A stretch of DNA of 64,000 nt, taken from contig NZ_OY759867.1 of the NCBI RefSeq assembly GCF_963662805.1, positions 496,001 through 560,000 of the forward strand, in the 5' to 3' direction. Position numbers and translations under genes: made by a program. Each line of letters begins with the position of its first letter. Position 1 is the stretch's first letter. The notes beneath the pieces are model-generated. The model searched no databases. It was not told the DNA's origin and worked only from the letters and a program-made list of their open reading frames with translations. This stretch comes from an uncultured Cohaesibacter sp. (GTDB lineage Bacteria > Pseudomonadota > Alphaproteobacteria > Rhizobiales > Cohaesibacteraceae). Below, piece by piece: positions 32,801 through 41,893 of this stretch.

Positions 32801-33253
32801 ATGCGCTACACCTTGCTGGGCTTCTGGATTGGTGCGGTGGCGCTCCTGTCTGCCTATTTTTCGGGGATCTGGATGAACCGCCAGACGTTGATGGAAATTG
32901 CCGAGTCTCCTCAGGCCGGAATGGATTATGAGAAGACACGCGCCATCAGTGTGCCGATGATTGCCGACGGCAAGGTGCATGGCTATGTGGTTGCCCAGTT
33001 TGTCTACACAATCGACGGCAGCACCTTGTCAACGCTCGCCGTCCCCCCCAGTCCCTTCATCATCGATGAGGCTTTTCGGGCGATCTACAACGATCACAAC
33101 ATCGATTTCACCGACCTCAAGCGCTATGACATTGATGGTCTGACCAAGTTGATCCGAGCCAATGTCAATGCCCGCATGCGCGGCAATCTGGTTCACGATG
33201 TGCTGGTCGAGGAATTCAGCTTCTTCCCGAGTTCGATGGTTCATGCCGGATAG
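32801..33253 (+). CDS. Uncharacterised single-pass membrane protein in the flagellar operon
   Basis: 150 residues with an N-terminal signal-anchor helix (residues ~4-22, LLGFWIGAVALLSAYFSGIW) and a periplasmic domain with GYVVAQFVYTIDGSTLSTLAVPPSPFIIDEAFRAIY, in pieces, ending LVHDVLVEEFSFFPSS. The architecture (anchor plus a C-terminal domain ending in a V-E-E-F-type strand) recalls FliL, but similarity is weak. It ends just before a terminator, so it closes the operon that starts with the DUF1217 gene. Confidence 0.6.
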   Translation: MRYTLLGFWIGAVALLSAYFSGIWMNRQTLMEIAESPQAGMDYEKTRAISVPMIADGKVHGYVVAQFVYTIDGSTLSTLAVPPSPFIIDEAFRAIYNDHNIDFTDLKRYDIDGLTKLIRANVNARMRGNLVHDVLVEEFSFFPSSMVHAG

Positions 33254-33258
33254 CAATA

Positions 33259-33282
33259 GGGGATCTTCGGGTCCCCTTTTTG
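33259..33282 (+). terminator. UUCG-capped terminator before flhA
   Basis: GGGGATC and GGTCCCC pair over seven positions (one G-U) around a TTCG tetraloop, followed by five T. It ends the DUF1217-to-33253 operon just after its last stop. Confidence 0.88.
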
Positions 33283-33342
33283 CACGAACGCCAGGCGCCA
33301 TGATGTCAACTCGCCCTGTCGGGCATCACACAAGCTCGACGC

Positions 33343-33356
33343 AAGTTGGCTGCGCC
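33343..33356 (+). promoter_or_regulatory. Near match to the flagellar motif upstream of flhA
   Basis: CTCGACGCAAGTTGG resembles the TTCGNGCAAGTTTGG sites but has one extra base before GCAAG. It lies 40-53 bases before the flhA ATG, downstream of a terminator, so flhA needs its own promoter here. Confidence 0.3.
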
Positions 33357-33395
33357 ATCATCCCCAAAAGCAATTGACACGCATTGGAGAGCGAC

Positions 33396-35489
33396 ATGTC
33401 AGACCTCAACGTCGTCGCAGGTGTTGGCCTACCACAGGAAAAGAACAGTCGCGACGTTGGCTTCGCCTTCGGTATCGTCATTATTCTGACGATCCTGTTC
33501 CTGCCCATTCCCGCCTTTTTGATTGATATCGGGCTTTCCTTGTCGATTGCCCTGTCGATCCTGATCCTGATGGTGGCTCTGTGGATTCAGAAGCCGCTCG
33601 AATTTTCCTCCTTCCCCACCATTCTGCTGATTGCGACGATGTTGCGCCTGTCGCTCAATATTGCGACGACGAGGATGATCCTGTCTCAGGGTCACGAGGG
33701 GCTACATGCCGCCGGGGCCATCATCAACGGCTTCTCGCAGTTCGTGATGAGTGGCGACTTTGTCATCGGTCTCATCGTTTTCGCCATTCTGGTGATCGTC
33801 AACTTTCTCGTCATCACCAAGGGTGCGACCCGTATCGCCGAGGTCGGCGCGCGCTTCACCCTTGATGCCATTCCCGGCAAACAGATGGCGATTGACGCCG
33901 ATCTCAATGCCGGTCTGATCGACGAGAAGGAAGCACAATCCCGCCGCCGGGAACTGGAGGAGGAAAGCTCTTTCTTCGGTGCCATGGATGGTGCGTCCAA
34001 GTTCGTGCGCGGGGATGCGATCGCCGGTCTTATCATTACCGCCGTCAACATCTTCGGCGGCATCGTCATCGGTGCGACGCGCTATGACATGAGCCTTGGC
34101 GAAGCGTCTGACGTCTTCACCAAGCTCTCGGTCGGGGACGGTCTCGTTTCCCAGATCCCTGCCCTGATTGTTTCTCTTGCTGCCGGTCTCCTCGTCTCCA
34201 AGGGTGGCACGCGCGGCTCGGCTGAAAAGGCCGTCATGGGCCAGCTCGGCAAATATCCGCGGGCCTTGTTTGTGGCATCGAGCCTGATGGTTATTTTGGC
34301 CATCATGCCGGGCCTGCCGTTCCTGCCGTTTGCCATTCTGGCGTTCATCATGGCCTTTACCGGTTACACCATTCCGCGCAAGCTCGCTGACGCCCAGCGT
34401 GAAGTCGACAAGAAAGTCGCTGCGGCCGCTCGTCAGAAAGAAATGGACGAGCGCATGTCGGTGAAACAGAACCTGAAAGCGCCAGAGATCGAACTTTGCC
34501 TTGGCAAGCAGCTGACCGCTCAGATGTTGACCTCGCGTGGCGACCTTGCGAACCGCGTTGGCAAGATGCGCCGAAAGTTCGCCGAAGAATATGGCTTTGT
34601 GGTTCCCGACATCCAGCTGACGGATAGCCTCAGCATCAATCCGAAAAGCTATGAAATCCGCATCCATGGGACTGTTATTGCCAGCCATGAGCTGCGCGTG
34701 GGCGAGCTTCTGGTGCTGTCCGGTCCCGACAAGACCGGAGTTCTTCCCGGTGAGCCGACCCGTGAGCCAGCCTTTGGCATGCCGGGCATCTGGGTCCCCG
34801 CTGCCTATGCGGATGAAATCAAGCGTATAGGCATGGACTCGGTCGACAACACCTCTGTTGTTCTTACTCACTTAAGCGAAGTGATCCGAAATAACCTGCC
34901 GCAGCTTCTGTCCTACAAGGATATGCGCTCCCTGCTTGACCGTCTCGACAAGGAATACAAACGCCTCATCGACGACATCTGCCCGGCGCATATTTCCTAC
35001 TCGGGTCTTCAGGCGGTTCTCAAGCTGTTGCTTGCCGAGCGCGTCTCGATCCGCAACCTTCACCTGATCCTTGAAGCGATTGCCGAGATTGCGCCGCATG
35101 TGCGGCGGTCCGAGCAGGTCGTGGAACATGTCCGCATTCGCATGGGGCAGCAGATCTGTGGTGACCTTGCAAAAGGTGGCAAGCTTCCCGTCATTCGTCT
35201 TGGCAACAAGTGGGATCTCGCGTTCCACGATGCACTCAAGCGCGATGCAAAGGGCGAAGTCGTCGAGTTCGACATCGATCCGCATCTGGTGGAACAATTC
35301 GGGGAAGACCTGACCAAGCTCGTGCGCGACAAATCCAGCAATCATCAGCATTACGCCATTCTGACGACGCCGGATGCCCGCAGTTATGTTCGCATGATCG
35401 TGGAACGCCTGTTCCCCACCCTTCCTGTCCTGTCTCACCTTGAGGTGGTTCGCGGGGTCGATCTCATTACCATTGGCAACGTATCATAA
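33396..35489 (+). CDS. flhA: Flagellar export platform protein FlhA
   Basis: 697 residues with eight hydrophobic helices in the first ~330 residues, the FHIPEP signature region ([31 protein letters not shown], in pieces) and a large cytoplasmic domain with the chaperone-docking region. It forms the nonameric export ring that receives export substrates. The ATG at 33396 has GGAG six bases upstream; a TTG at 33384 is an alternative. It begins a new transcription unit with fliR and the FliJ-like gene. Confidence 0.96.
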   Translation: MSDLNVVAGVGLPQEKNSRDVGFAFGIVIILTILFLPIPAFLIDIGLSLSIALSILILMVALWIQKPLEFSSFPTILLIATMLRLSLNIATTRMILSQGHEGLHAAGAIINGFSQFVMSGDFVIGLIVFAILVIVNFLVITKGATRIAEVGARFTLDAIPGKQMAIDADLNAGLIDEKEAQSRRRELEEESSFFGAMDGASKFVRGDAIAGLIITAVNIFGGIVIGATRYDMSLGEASDVFTKLSVGDGLVSQIPALIVSLAAGLLVSKGGTRGSAEKAVMGQLGKYPRALFVASSLMVILAIMPGLPFLPFAILAFIMAFTGYTIPRKLADAQREVDKKVAAAARQKEMDERMSVKQNLKAPEIELCLGKQLTAQMLTSRGDLANRVGKMRRKFAEEYGFVVPDIQLTDSLSINPKSYEIRIHGTVIASHELRVGELLVLSGPDKTGVLPGEPTREPAFGMPGIWVPAAYADEIKRIGMDSVDNTSVVLTHLSEVIRNNLPQLLSYKDMRSLLDRLDKEYKRLIDDICPAHISYSGLQAVLKLLLAERVSIRNLHLILEAIAEIAPHVRRSEQVVEHVRIRMGQQICGDLAKGGKLPVIRLGNKWDLAFHDALKRDAKGEVVEFDIDPHLVEQFGEDLTKLVRDKSSNHQHYAILTTPDARSYVRMIVERLFPTLPVLSHLEVVRGVDLITIGNVS

Positions 35490-35498
35490 CGGGTGATC

Positions 35499-36251
35499 AT
35501 GTCCTGGCTTCAGCCCAATGTGCTTGTTGCGGTTTTTCTGATTTTCTGCCGCATTGGTGCCTGCCTTATGGTGGTGCCTGGCTTCAGCAGTACTCGGGTC
35601 TCCCCGAGTATTCGCCTGTTCATTGCCGTGGCCATCTCATTGGCCCTCACCCCGATGCTGATCGCACAGGTTCAGCCCATTGTGGGCGATGCCAATGCTG
35701 CGCGGGTACTCTTTCTCATCGTCGCTGAAATGATGATCGGAGCCGTGATTGGCTTGATTGGGCGTATTTTTGTAGCTGCTTTACAGACCATGGGCAACTT
35801 TGCCGCCATGTCGATGAACCTCTCCGGCATGGCCGGTGCGCCTATCGATGACAGCGAGCCGGTTCCTGCCCTCGTCAACCTGATGACCCTCACGGCCGTT
35901 GCCATGATTTTCATTGCCGGTTTGCATTGGCAAATCATTGACGGGTTGGTTGCTTCCTATAGTGCAGTTCCTCCCGCTATGATCATTGATGCACAGGACA
36001 TGCTCATCCAGCTGACCGATGCTCTGCGTGAAGCCTTCATTTTGGCTCTTAGGATCGCCAGCCCGTTTGTTTTCTATGCTGTTGTTGTCAACCTGGCGCT
36101 CGGGTTGATCAACAAACTCACCCCGCAGATCCCTGTCTATTTCATTGCCATGCCGTTCGTTATTGCCGGCGGTCTTTTCCTGTTGATGTTTGTCTTTGGG
36201 GAAATGATGGGAATTTTCGTCGACCAACTGTCTCAAGTACTTAACCGCTAA
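35499..36251 (+). CDS. fliR: Flagellar export gate protein FliR
   Basis: 250 residues with about six transmembrane segments. It carries IFCRIGACLMVVPGFSSTRVSPSIRLFIAVAISLALTP and GNFAAMSMNLSGMAGAPIDDSEPVPALVNL, in pieces, typical of FliR. It is one subunit of the FliP-FliQ-FliR gate. It follows flhA by nine bases; a GTG six bases earlier is a weaker start. Confidence 0.93.
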   Translation: MSWLQPNVLVAVFLIFCRIGACLMVVPGFSSTRVSPSIRLFIAVAISLALTPMLIAQVQPIVGDANAARVLFLIVAEMMIGAVIGLIGRIFVAALQTMGNFAAMSMNLSGMAGAPIDDSEPVPALVNLMTLTAVAMIFIAGLHWQIIDGLVASYSAVPPAMIIDAQDMLIQLTDALREAFILALRIASPFVFYAVVVNLALGLINKLTPQIPVYFIAMPFVIAGGLFLLMFVFGEMMGIFVDQLSQVLNR

Positions 36252-36266
36252 TTGGAGAAACCAGTC

Positions 36267-36662
36267 ATGTCCTCACGTCTTGATAGAATGCGCATTTTGC
36301 TGCGTGCACAGGAACAGATGCAACAGAGCGCCCAGCGTGCGGTGGATCAGGTCTCAAGAGAGCTGGATCTGTTGCGCAAAAGAGAGTTGGTGTTGCTTAC
36401 TCTCATGGCCGAGGGCGATACGGTCATGGTCAATACCCTGATGAATTCGCACGTCCATCAAATTCGGCAGGTCAGCCAGCGCAAGAGCGACATGCAGAAT
36501 GCGCTCGAAACCCTCAGGGCAGAAACACGCAAGCAGGCGCTCTTCATGGAATCGGTCAAGCGTATGGTCAAGATGCTTGAGGAAAATGAACAGCGCGAAG
36601 CCGAGAAACGCGAGCAGATGGACATTATTGAAAGAACAGCTTACCAGAGCGAAGTCATATAA
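36267..36662 (+). CDS. FliJ-like coiled-coil protein
   Basis: 131 residues forming almost one long coiled coil (MRILLRAQEQMQQSAQRAVDQVSRELDLLRKREL, in pieces). Size, position after fliR and heptad pattern suggest FliJ, the coiled coil that joins the export ATPase ring to FlhA. The sequence is too divergent for a certain name. The ATG at 36267 has GGAG nine bases upstream. It closes the flhA unit before a terminator. Confidence 0.6.
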   Translation: MSSRLDRMRILLRAQEQMQQSAQRAVDQVSRELDLLRKRELVLLTLMAEGDTVMVNTLMNSHVHQIRQVSQRKSDMQNALETLRAETRKQALFMESVKRMVKMLEENEQREAEKREQMDIIERTAYQSEVI

Positions 36663-36710
36663 CAATCTAGAGAAAAAGCTCGGGTTTCAGCGGTTTTCAA
36701 TCAATATCAA

Positions 36711-36742
36711 AGGTCACTTTCCACACGGGAAGTGGCCTTTTT
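36711..36742 (+). terminator. Terminator after the FliJ-like gene
   Basis: AGGTCACTT and AAGTGGCCT pair (one G-U) around a ten-base loop and are followed by TTTTTC. It separates the flhA unit from the flagellin gene. Confidence 0.8.
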
Positions 36743-36785
36743 CATTTCCAATGAAAATAATTATGTACCAACATACTTGGTCAGG

Positions 36786-36795
36786 TTCGGGCAAG
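36786..36795 (+). promoter_or_regulatory. Candidate FtcR-type motif upstream of flagellin
   Basis: GGTTCGGGCAAGCTAGG, an exact TTCGGGCAAG, with TAATGT ten bases further. It lies 142 bases before the flagellin ATG, which leaves room for a long mRNA leader. Confidence 0.55.
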
Positions 36796-36826
36796 CTAGG
36801 ATGCGTAATGTCGATCTTGCGACAGG

Positions 36827-36933
36827 TTGGACCGCAACCAACAAAAGGTCCAAAGGCATGACGCCGCCCTGCCGACCCGGTGAAAACCCGGAATGTCCCA
36901 ACTATTTGTCACAACACACATTGAAAGGGACAT
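36827..36933 (+). promoter_or_regulatory. Structured flagellin mRNA leader covering the ribosome-binding site
   Basis: Two stems are possible. TTGGACC (36827-36833) pairs perfectly with GGTCCAA (36847-36853). ATGTCCC (36893-36899) pairs perfectly with GGGACAT (36927-36933), and the latter contains the flagellin ribosome-binding site AAGGGA just before the ATG at 36938. The second stem would hide the site. FlbT controls flagellin mRNA through its 5' leader in Caulobacter, and flbT and flaF lie in this window. Confidence 0.5.
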
Positions 36934-36937
36934 CATC

Positions 36938-37888
36938 ATGTCTAACAGTATTCTGACCAACGCTTCTGCAATGACCGCTTTGCAGACCCTGAACGCTACC
37001 AACAAATCCATGGAAGAAGTTCAGAACCGCATCTCCACCGGCAAACGTGTATCTTCTGCTGAAGACAACGCTGCCTACTGGTCCATCGCTACCACGATGA
37101 AATCGGACAACGCCGCTTTGTCCGCTGTGCAGGACGCTCTTGGTCTTGGTGCTGCTACCGTTGATACCATGTATACGGCAATGAACTCCACCGTCGATGT
37201 GGTCACTGAAATCAAGGCAAAACTGGTTGCTGCCAAACAGCCTGGCGTTGATCGTAGCAAAATCCAGTCTGACATTACCGAGCTACAGAACCAGCTCGCA
37301 AGTATTGCAGACTCTGCTGTGTTCAACTCTGAAAACTGGCTCTCGGCTGATACAACTGCTGGCGGATACAACTCTGTTAAAAACATCGTTGCTTCGTTTA
37401 GCCGCGCTGGTGGCTCTGTCACCATCGAAACCATCGACCTTGATATCAGCAACACCCTTCTGTTCGACTCTGGTGCTCAGACCGGTATCCTTGATACCGA
37501 CCTGACCGCAGATCCGATCATGACTGGTTTGACCGGCACGAACTTGACGGGCAACAGTGTTTCTGACTTCGACATCAGCGCACTGACTGACTCCGCCGTT
37601 GATCTTGCTGACCTTGACCTTGTCATCGCAGCTGTTGATCAGCAGTTGGGTGCCATCACCGACGCTGCAACCAACCTGGGTTCCGTTAAAACCCGCGTTG
37701 ACCTGCAGAAAGACTTCGTTGATGCACTGACGGATGCTCTTGACCGTGGTATCGGCCAGCTCGTTGACGCTGACATGAACGAAGAGTCCACCCGCCTTAA
37801 AGCTCTGCAGGTTCAGCAGCAGCTGGGTATTCAGGCTCTTTCGATTGCCAACTCCAGCTCCGACAACATTCTGTCCCTGTTCCGCTAA
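36938..37888 (+). CDS. fla: Flagellin
   Basis: 316 residues with both conserved flagellin ends: TALQTLNATNKSMEEVQNRISTGKRVSSAEDNAAYW at the N-terminus and STRLKALQVQQQLGIQALSIANSSSDNILSLFR at the C-terminus, in pieces, and a shorter variable middle rich in Asp, Thr and Leu. This is the normal short rhizobial filament protein. The ATG at 36938 with AAAGGGA upstream is chosen over a start at 36893, which would add a non-flagellin leader. It is the only flagellin gene in the window, with a strong terminator after it. Confidence 0.95.
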   Translation: MSNSILTNASAMTALQTLNATNKSMEEVQNRISTGKRVSSAEDNAAYWSIATTMKSDNAALSAVQDALGLGAATVDTMYTAMNSTVDVVTEIKAKLVAAKQPGVDRSKIQSDITELQNQLASIADSAVFNSENWLSADTTAGGYNSVKNIVASFSRAGGSVTIETIDLDISNTLLFDSGAQTGILDTDLTADPIMTGLTGTNLTGNSVSDFDISALTDSAVDLADLDLVIAAVDQQLGAITDAATNLGSVKTRVDLQKDFVDALTDALDRGIGQLVDADMNEESTRLKALQVQQQLGIQALSIANSSSDNILSLFR

Positions 37889-37936
37889 GGGCAGACAGAA
37901 TAAGGCTCTGGAAGTCAACTGCGACAGACATGAAAG

Positions 37937-37963
37937 GCACGCCCCCTCAGGGGCGTGCTTTTT
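37937..37963 (+). terminator. Strong terminator after flagellin
   Basis: GCACGCCCC and GGGGCGTGC form a perfect nine-base-pair stem around CTCA, followed by five T, 48 bases after the flagellin stop. Confidence 0.93.
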
Positions 37964-38016
37964 CATTTCCAATGATGTTTTCCCATTCTTTCTCGTGATG
38001 GATAGCTTCGGCAGGC

Positions 38017-38026
38017 TTCGCGCAAG
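38017..38026 (+). promoter_or_regulatory. Candidate FtcR-type motif upstream of fliF
   Basis: GGCTTCGCGCAAGTTTGCC, an exact TTCGCGCAAG, 57 bases before the fliF ATG, with ATATTG eleven bases downstream. Brucella FtcR is known to bind upstream of fliF, which makes this site a natural candidate. Confidence 0.6.
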
Positions 38027-38083
38027 TTTGCCCGCGCATATTGGTCATCAAAAGTAGTCTTTGTTGCAAGAGGTTTGCGTTCG

Positions 38084-39721
38084 ATGCCAGGTAGTGAACA
38101 AGCCGAAAAAATTTGGGCCAATCTGATGGAGCTGGGGCCGAAACGCCTCATGGCGCTGGGCATTATCGGCGTGTTGACGCTGGTGCTCGTCGGCGGTGGA
38201 GCCTATCTGCTGTCGAGGCCTCAGATGACCACCCTTTATTCCGGTCTCGACCGGGATGATATCACCCGGATCGGTTCCGCACTTCAGGATGCCGGGATCC
38301 AGTTTGACGTCAACACCGAGAGTTCTGCGGTACTCGTCAGCTATTCGGCGACCACTAAGGCGCGCATGTTGCTCGCGGAACGCGGGTTGCCACGTGGCAA
38401 GAGCGCTGGCTACGAGCTGTTCGACGATCTCGGGTCGTTGGGTCTCACCTCCTTCATGCAGGAAATCACCCGAGTGAGGGCGATTGAGGGCGAACTTGGT
38501 CGAACGATCCAGTCGATGAAGGATGTTCAGGCCGCAAGGGTCCACATCGTTTTTCCCGAAAAAGGCTCCTTCCGTGCCAAGGACCAGCCGCCGTCCGCCT
38601 CCGTTGTGATCAAGACGCTCGGCTCGGGGGACGCAAAGACTGCACAGGCCATTCGTCATCTCGTTGCCGCCGCCGTGCCGGGCATGGTACCGGGCAAAGT
38701 GACCGTGATGGATTCAACAGGCACACTGCTTGCCTCCGGAAGCGGGGAAGAGAACAGCTCCGCAGGTGAAATGGAAGGTCTGGCATCCCGAATTTCCTCG
38801 CGCATTCAGGAGAATATCCGCAAGACCCTGACCCCCTATCTCGGCCTGTCCAACTTCCAGGTGTCGGTGAACACCACCCTGAATACGGACAAGCAGCGGA
38901 TTGCCGAAACGATCTTTGATCCCAACAGCCGCATTGAGCGGTCTGTACAGACGGTTCGTGCCAGTGAGAGCGCCCAGAACGCTAGTTCCCAGCGCCCGAC
39001 GACGGTCGAGCAGAACCTCCCCGACAGCGATGTGAATGCCCGGGGCGAGGACCAATCCATCGAAGAGAATGAACGCCGCGAAGAGACCGTCAACTACGAG
39101 ATTTCGTCCAAGAAGGTGGAACAGACCCGCGAAGGCTATGACATCGAACGACTGTCCATTGCCGTTCTTGTCAACCGTCAGCATCTGATCCAGTCATTGG
39201 GCGAGGATCCCAGCGAAGACGCCATCCACGAGGCTCTCGACTCCCATATGGAAGAAATCCGTGCTCTTGCTTCGTCTTCAGCCGGATTTGATGAGGCCCG
39301 TGGTGACCAGATCAAGGTTTCCATGGTGAACTTTGAAATCGGAACTGGTGATCTTGCTCCGCTCGAGCCGATCTCTATCACGCAGGTTCTGCTGCGTCAG
39401 TCTGGCAACATTGCCAACGCGGTGAGCATCCTTGTGGTGTCCGGCCTGCTGATCTGGTTCGGTCTTCGTCCCGCCGTCAATTCCCTGCTGCCGAAACTTA
39501 TCGCCAACGACAATGATGTTCCGGCGATTGAAGAGAGCCTTGAGCCCGACCTCGCCATGACTGGCGGGGTGGAAAGCACCATCCACGGGCCGCTGCTCGA
39601 AGATCTGTCACGCAAGCTCGAGGCTTCGCCCATTCGCAAGCTTGAGCAGGTGGTTGATCTTCATGAAGAGCAGTCCGCCGCCATCCTTAAACAGTGGTTC
39701 TACCAGACGGAGAATGCATGA
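38084..39721 (+). CDS. fliF: Flagellar MS-ring protein FliF
   Basis: 545 residues with an N-terminal transmembrane helix (IIGVLTLVLVGGGAYLLS, residues ~26-43), ring-building motifs (DLGSLGLTSFMQEI and RVRAIEGELGRTIQSMKDVQAARVHIVFPE, in pieces), and a second helix near residues 440-465 (NAVSILVVSGLLIWFGLRPA). The C-terminus (LDLHEEQSAAILKQW-like) binds FliG. FliF forms the MS ring in the inner membrane and starts basal body assembly. The ATG at 38084 is used. The stop overlaps the next gene. Confidence 0.95.
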   Translation: MPGSEQAEKIWANLMELGPKRLMALGIIGVLTLVLVGGGAYLLSRPQMTTLYSGLDRDDITRIGSALQDAGIQFDVNTESSAVLVSYSATTKARMLLAERGLPRGKSAGYELFDDLGSLGLTSFMQEITRVRAIEGELGRTIQSMKDVQAARVHIVFPEKGSFRAKDQPPSASVVIKTLGSGDAKTAQAIRHLVAAAVPGMVPGKVTVMDSTGTLLASGSGEENSSAGEMEGLASRISSRIQENIRKTLTPYLGLSNFQVSVNTTLNTDKQRIAETIFDPNSRIERSVQTVRASESAQNASSQRPTTVEQNLPDSDVNARGEDQSIEENERREETVNYEISSKKVEQTREGYDIERLSIAVLVNRQHLIQSLGEDPSEDAIHEALDSHMEEIRALASSSAGFDEARGDQIKVSMVNFEIGTGDLAPLEPISITQVLLRQSGNIANAVSILVVSGLLIWFGLRPAVNSLLPKLIANDNDVPAIEESLEPDLAMTGGVESTIHGPLLEDLSRKLEASPIRKLEQVVDLHEEQSAAILKQWFYQTENA

Positions 39722-40416
39722 TGTCTCGTGCACTCAAGGATCTTTTGCCTACCGTCGACAGCGGTCCACAGGCCCCGTCTCCAGCTCCGCGGCAGGTGAT
39801 GCCTCTGGGGCCAGACCAAGCGATCTTCGGTGGGCTTGAATTGCTGCTGAAGAAGCCATCGGAGGCGGCTCCCCTGCTTGAACCCAAGGACGAGCAGTCG
39901 ATCAAGACCGAGGCATGGTCGCAAGGTTTGGTGGAAGCCGAGAAGCTTTGGCAGGAGCAGAAGGCCCGCGATCTCAAGGATCTTCGTGCCGCCTTCGACA
40001 AGGAAAAGGATGATTTTGCCAAGCTGCTGCACATTTCCCTCAATGGCGAGATCGAGCAGCAGTTTCAGGAAATTTCGGCCCGGCTCGCCGACACGATGGC
40101 TGACCTGTTGGAACCTTTTCTGGAAGAACGCGCCTGTGCACTGATGGTGCGTCGCTTCTCTGAAGTGGTCAAGGACGCCATGGATGACGCAGTTGAAGAG
40201 ACCGCTATCCTCAAGGGCCCCGATCATCTTTTGGAAAAGCTCATATCCTGCAAGCAGCTGAATGAGCTGCAGGCAAATGCAAAAGCTGAAAACGAGGAGC
40301 AGGACGGTTCGGAGCAACAGCCGCACGAGCTGTCGCTGACCATAGACAAGACGGTTTTCGAAACCCGTTTGAAAGCCTTCGTCGCACAACTGAGAGAGGC
40401 GGTCCAGGATGAATGA
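39718..40416 (+). CDS. fliH: FliH-like flagellar protein
   Basis: 232 residues with a proline-rich N-terminus, a charged helical middle (EAEKLWQEQKARDLKDLRAAFDKEKDDFAKLL, in pieces) and a C-terminal domain that resembles FliH/HrpE stator proteins of the export ATPase. Sequence identity is low as is usual for FliH; the place between fliF and motB is the main support. Two ATGs (39718, 39721) overlap the fliF stop. Confidence 0.62.
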   Translation: MMSRALKDLLPTVDSGPQAPSPAPRQVMPLGPDQAIFGGLELLLKKPSEAAPLLEPKDEQSIKTEAWSQGLVEAEKLWQEQKARDLKDLRAAFDKEKDDFAKLLHISLNGEIEQQFQEISARLADTMADLLEPFLEERACALMVRRFSEVVKDAMDDAVEETAILKGPDHLLEKLISCKQLNELQANAKAENEEQDGSEQQPHELSLTIDKTVFETRLKAFVAQLREAVQDE

Positions 40417-41893
40417 CTTGACCAAAATTGACGAACACGAATTGATCATCGTTCGTCGCCGTCCTGACCACGATTCCTATGAGCCCAAGACCGGTGTCTG
40501 GAAGATCGCTCATGCCGACTTCATGACGGCCATGATGGCATTTTTCCTTGTCATGTGGCTGATTTCAACGACCGATGATGCGGCAAAACGCGAGATCGCC
40601 CAATATTTCAATCCGGTCAAGTTGGCCGAAATGTCCCAATATCAGAAGGGCGTGGCGGACCCCGAAGCAAAATCTGGTAGCGCCGACTCTGAGGCGTCTT
40701 CGCAGGTGGTCAAGGACGGCACGGCCTATTCGACCGAAAATATCTCATCCGAGATCCAGAAGTTCGGCGAAGCTGGCAACCGCACCTATTTCGAAGGGGC
40801 CACGACGTCTGAGGTTCTTCCGACCTATACCGAAGCCGAGATTTTCTCCGACCCTTATGGTGTTCTCAACCGGATCATGATGTCAGCAGATCCCTCGCTG
40901 GCGCGTGCGGTTCAGCAGGCAAGTGAGCGGGCCATGGAAGAAGCGTCCATTGGCAACAAGGGCGGGACCGCGCTACGAGATCCGTTTGATCCCCTTTACT
41001 GGCAGCTGCAACCCGACGAGGCTGCGGACAGTCAGTCGACTGCCGACGTGAAACCAGCCCGTGTGGATCCGCTGCTGGGTGAAGCCGAAGACAAGTTCTC
41101 CGGTCTGATCACCGGTCCTGATCCTGTGTCCCGTGTTTCTATGGGGCCTGCGCTGGGTGACCGTCTGGCGTCCGTGACGGAAGGTCTCGAAGCTTCACCT
41201 TCCCTGTCTGACGGAGCCGACAAACTGCTGGAAGAAAACCTACTGGAAGAAAATCTGCCGCACGATGAAACTGCTAAGGCTGGCGGAAATCTGCCAATGC
41301 TTGGTGAGAAGACGGCAGATCCTGTTGAGCAGAAATCGGGTGAACAAGCCTCCGACATGAAACTGGCAAGTGCCGAGAAGGCAGAAGCCGGGGACGCTGC
41401 AACTGGAGAAGAAAAGCCCTCTCAACGCCTTGCTCGCTATCGTGCTGCACTTGAGGAAGAGATGAACCGTGCTCCGAAACTCGATGTTACCAACGAGCTT
41501 TCCGTTCAGGACAAGGGCGATGGTCTCCTGATCGATGTGACGGACAGTCCGACCTGGGGCATGTTCGCGGTCGGCTCCAGCGAGCCATCGGCCCAGTCGA
41601 TTGCGCTGTTGGAAAAGATTGCCCGCAGTCTCTCCTCCATCGATGGCAAGATCATCATTCGTGGCCACACCGATGGCCGGCCTTTCCGCGGCAAGGATTA
41701 TGACAACTGGCGCCTGTCGACGGCTCGCGCCCACATGGCCCGGTTCATGCTCATTCGCGGTGGTCTTGATGAAAAACGTCTGCTGCGTGTCGAAGGCTAT
41801 GCCGATCAGCAGCTCAAGCACCCTGATCATCCGGAGGCAGATGACAACCGGCGCATTGAAATCCTTGTCCAGCCAACCGCAGGAGCAAATTGA
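40409..41893 (+). CDS. motB: Flagellar stator protein MotB
   Basis: 494 residues. A single N-terminal helix contains the proton-path Asp37 in HADFMTAMMAFFLVMWLI. A long Glu/Ala/Ser-rich linker (residues ~70-330) makes it longer than enterobacterial MotB (~308). The C-terminal OmpA-like peptidoglycan-binding domain holds IIIRGHTDGRPFRGKDYDNWRLSTARA and RVEGYADQQL, in pieces. The stop overlaps motC. With MotA it makes the proton-driven stator. Confidence 0.94.
   Translation: MNDLTKIDEHELIIVRRRPDHDSYEPKTGVWKIAHADFMTAMMAFFLVMWLISTTDDAAKREIAQYFNPVKLAEMSQYQKGVADPEAKSGSADSEASSQVVKDGTAYSTENISSEIQKFGEAGNRTYFEGATTSEVLPTYTEAEIFSDPYGVLNRIMMSADPSLARAVQQASERAMEEASIGNKGGTALRDPFDPLYWQLQPDEAADSQSTADVKPARVDPLLGEAEDKFSGLITGPDPVSRVSMGPALGDRLASVTEGLEASPSLSDGADKLLEENLLEENLPHDETAKAGGNLPMLGEKTADPVEQKSGEQASDMKLASAEKAEAGDAATGEEKPSQRLARYRAALEEEMNRAPKLDVTNELSVQDKGDGLLIDVTDSPTWGMFAVGSSEPSAQSIALLEKIARSLSSIDGKIIIRGHTDGRPFRGKDYDNWRLSTARAHMARFMLIRGGLDEKRLLRVEGYADQQLKHPDHPEADDNRRIEILVQPTAGAN

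Noticed and set aside
33702..34871. Antisense open frame of 389 codons across flhA
   Set aside because: Lies wholly within flhA, with no ribosome-binding site or domain; composition-driven shadow.
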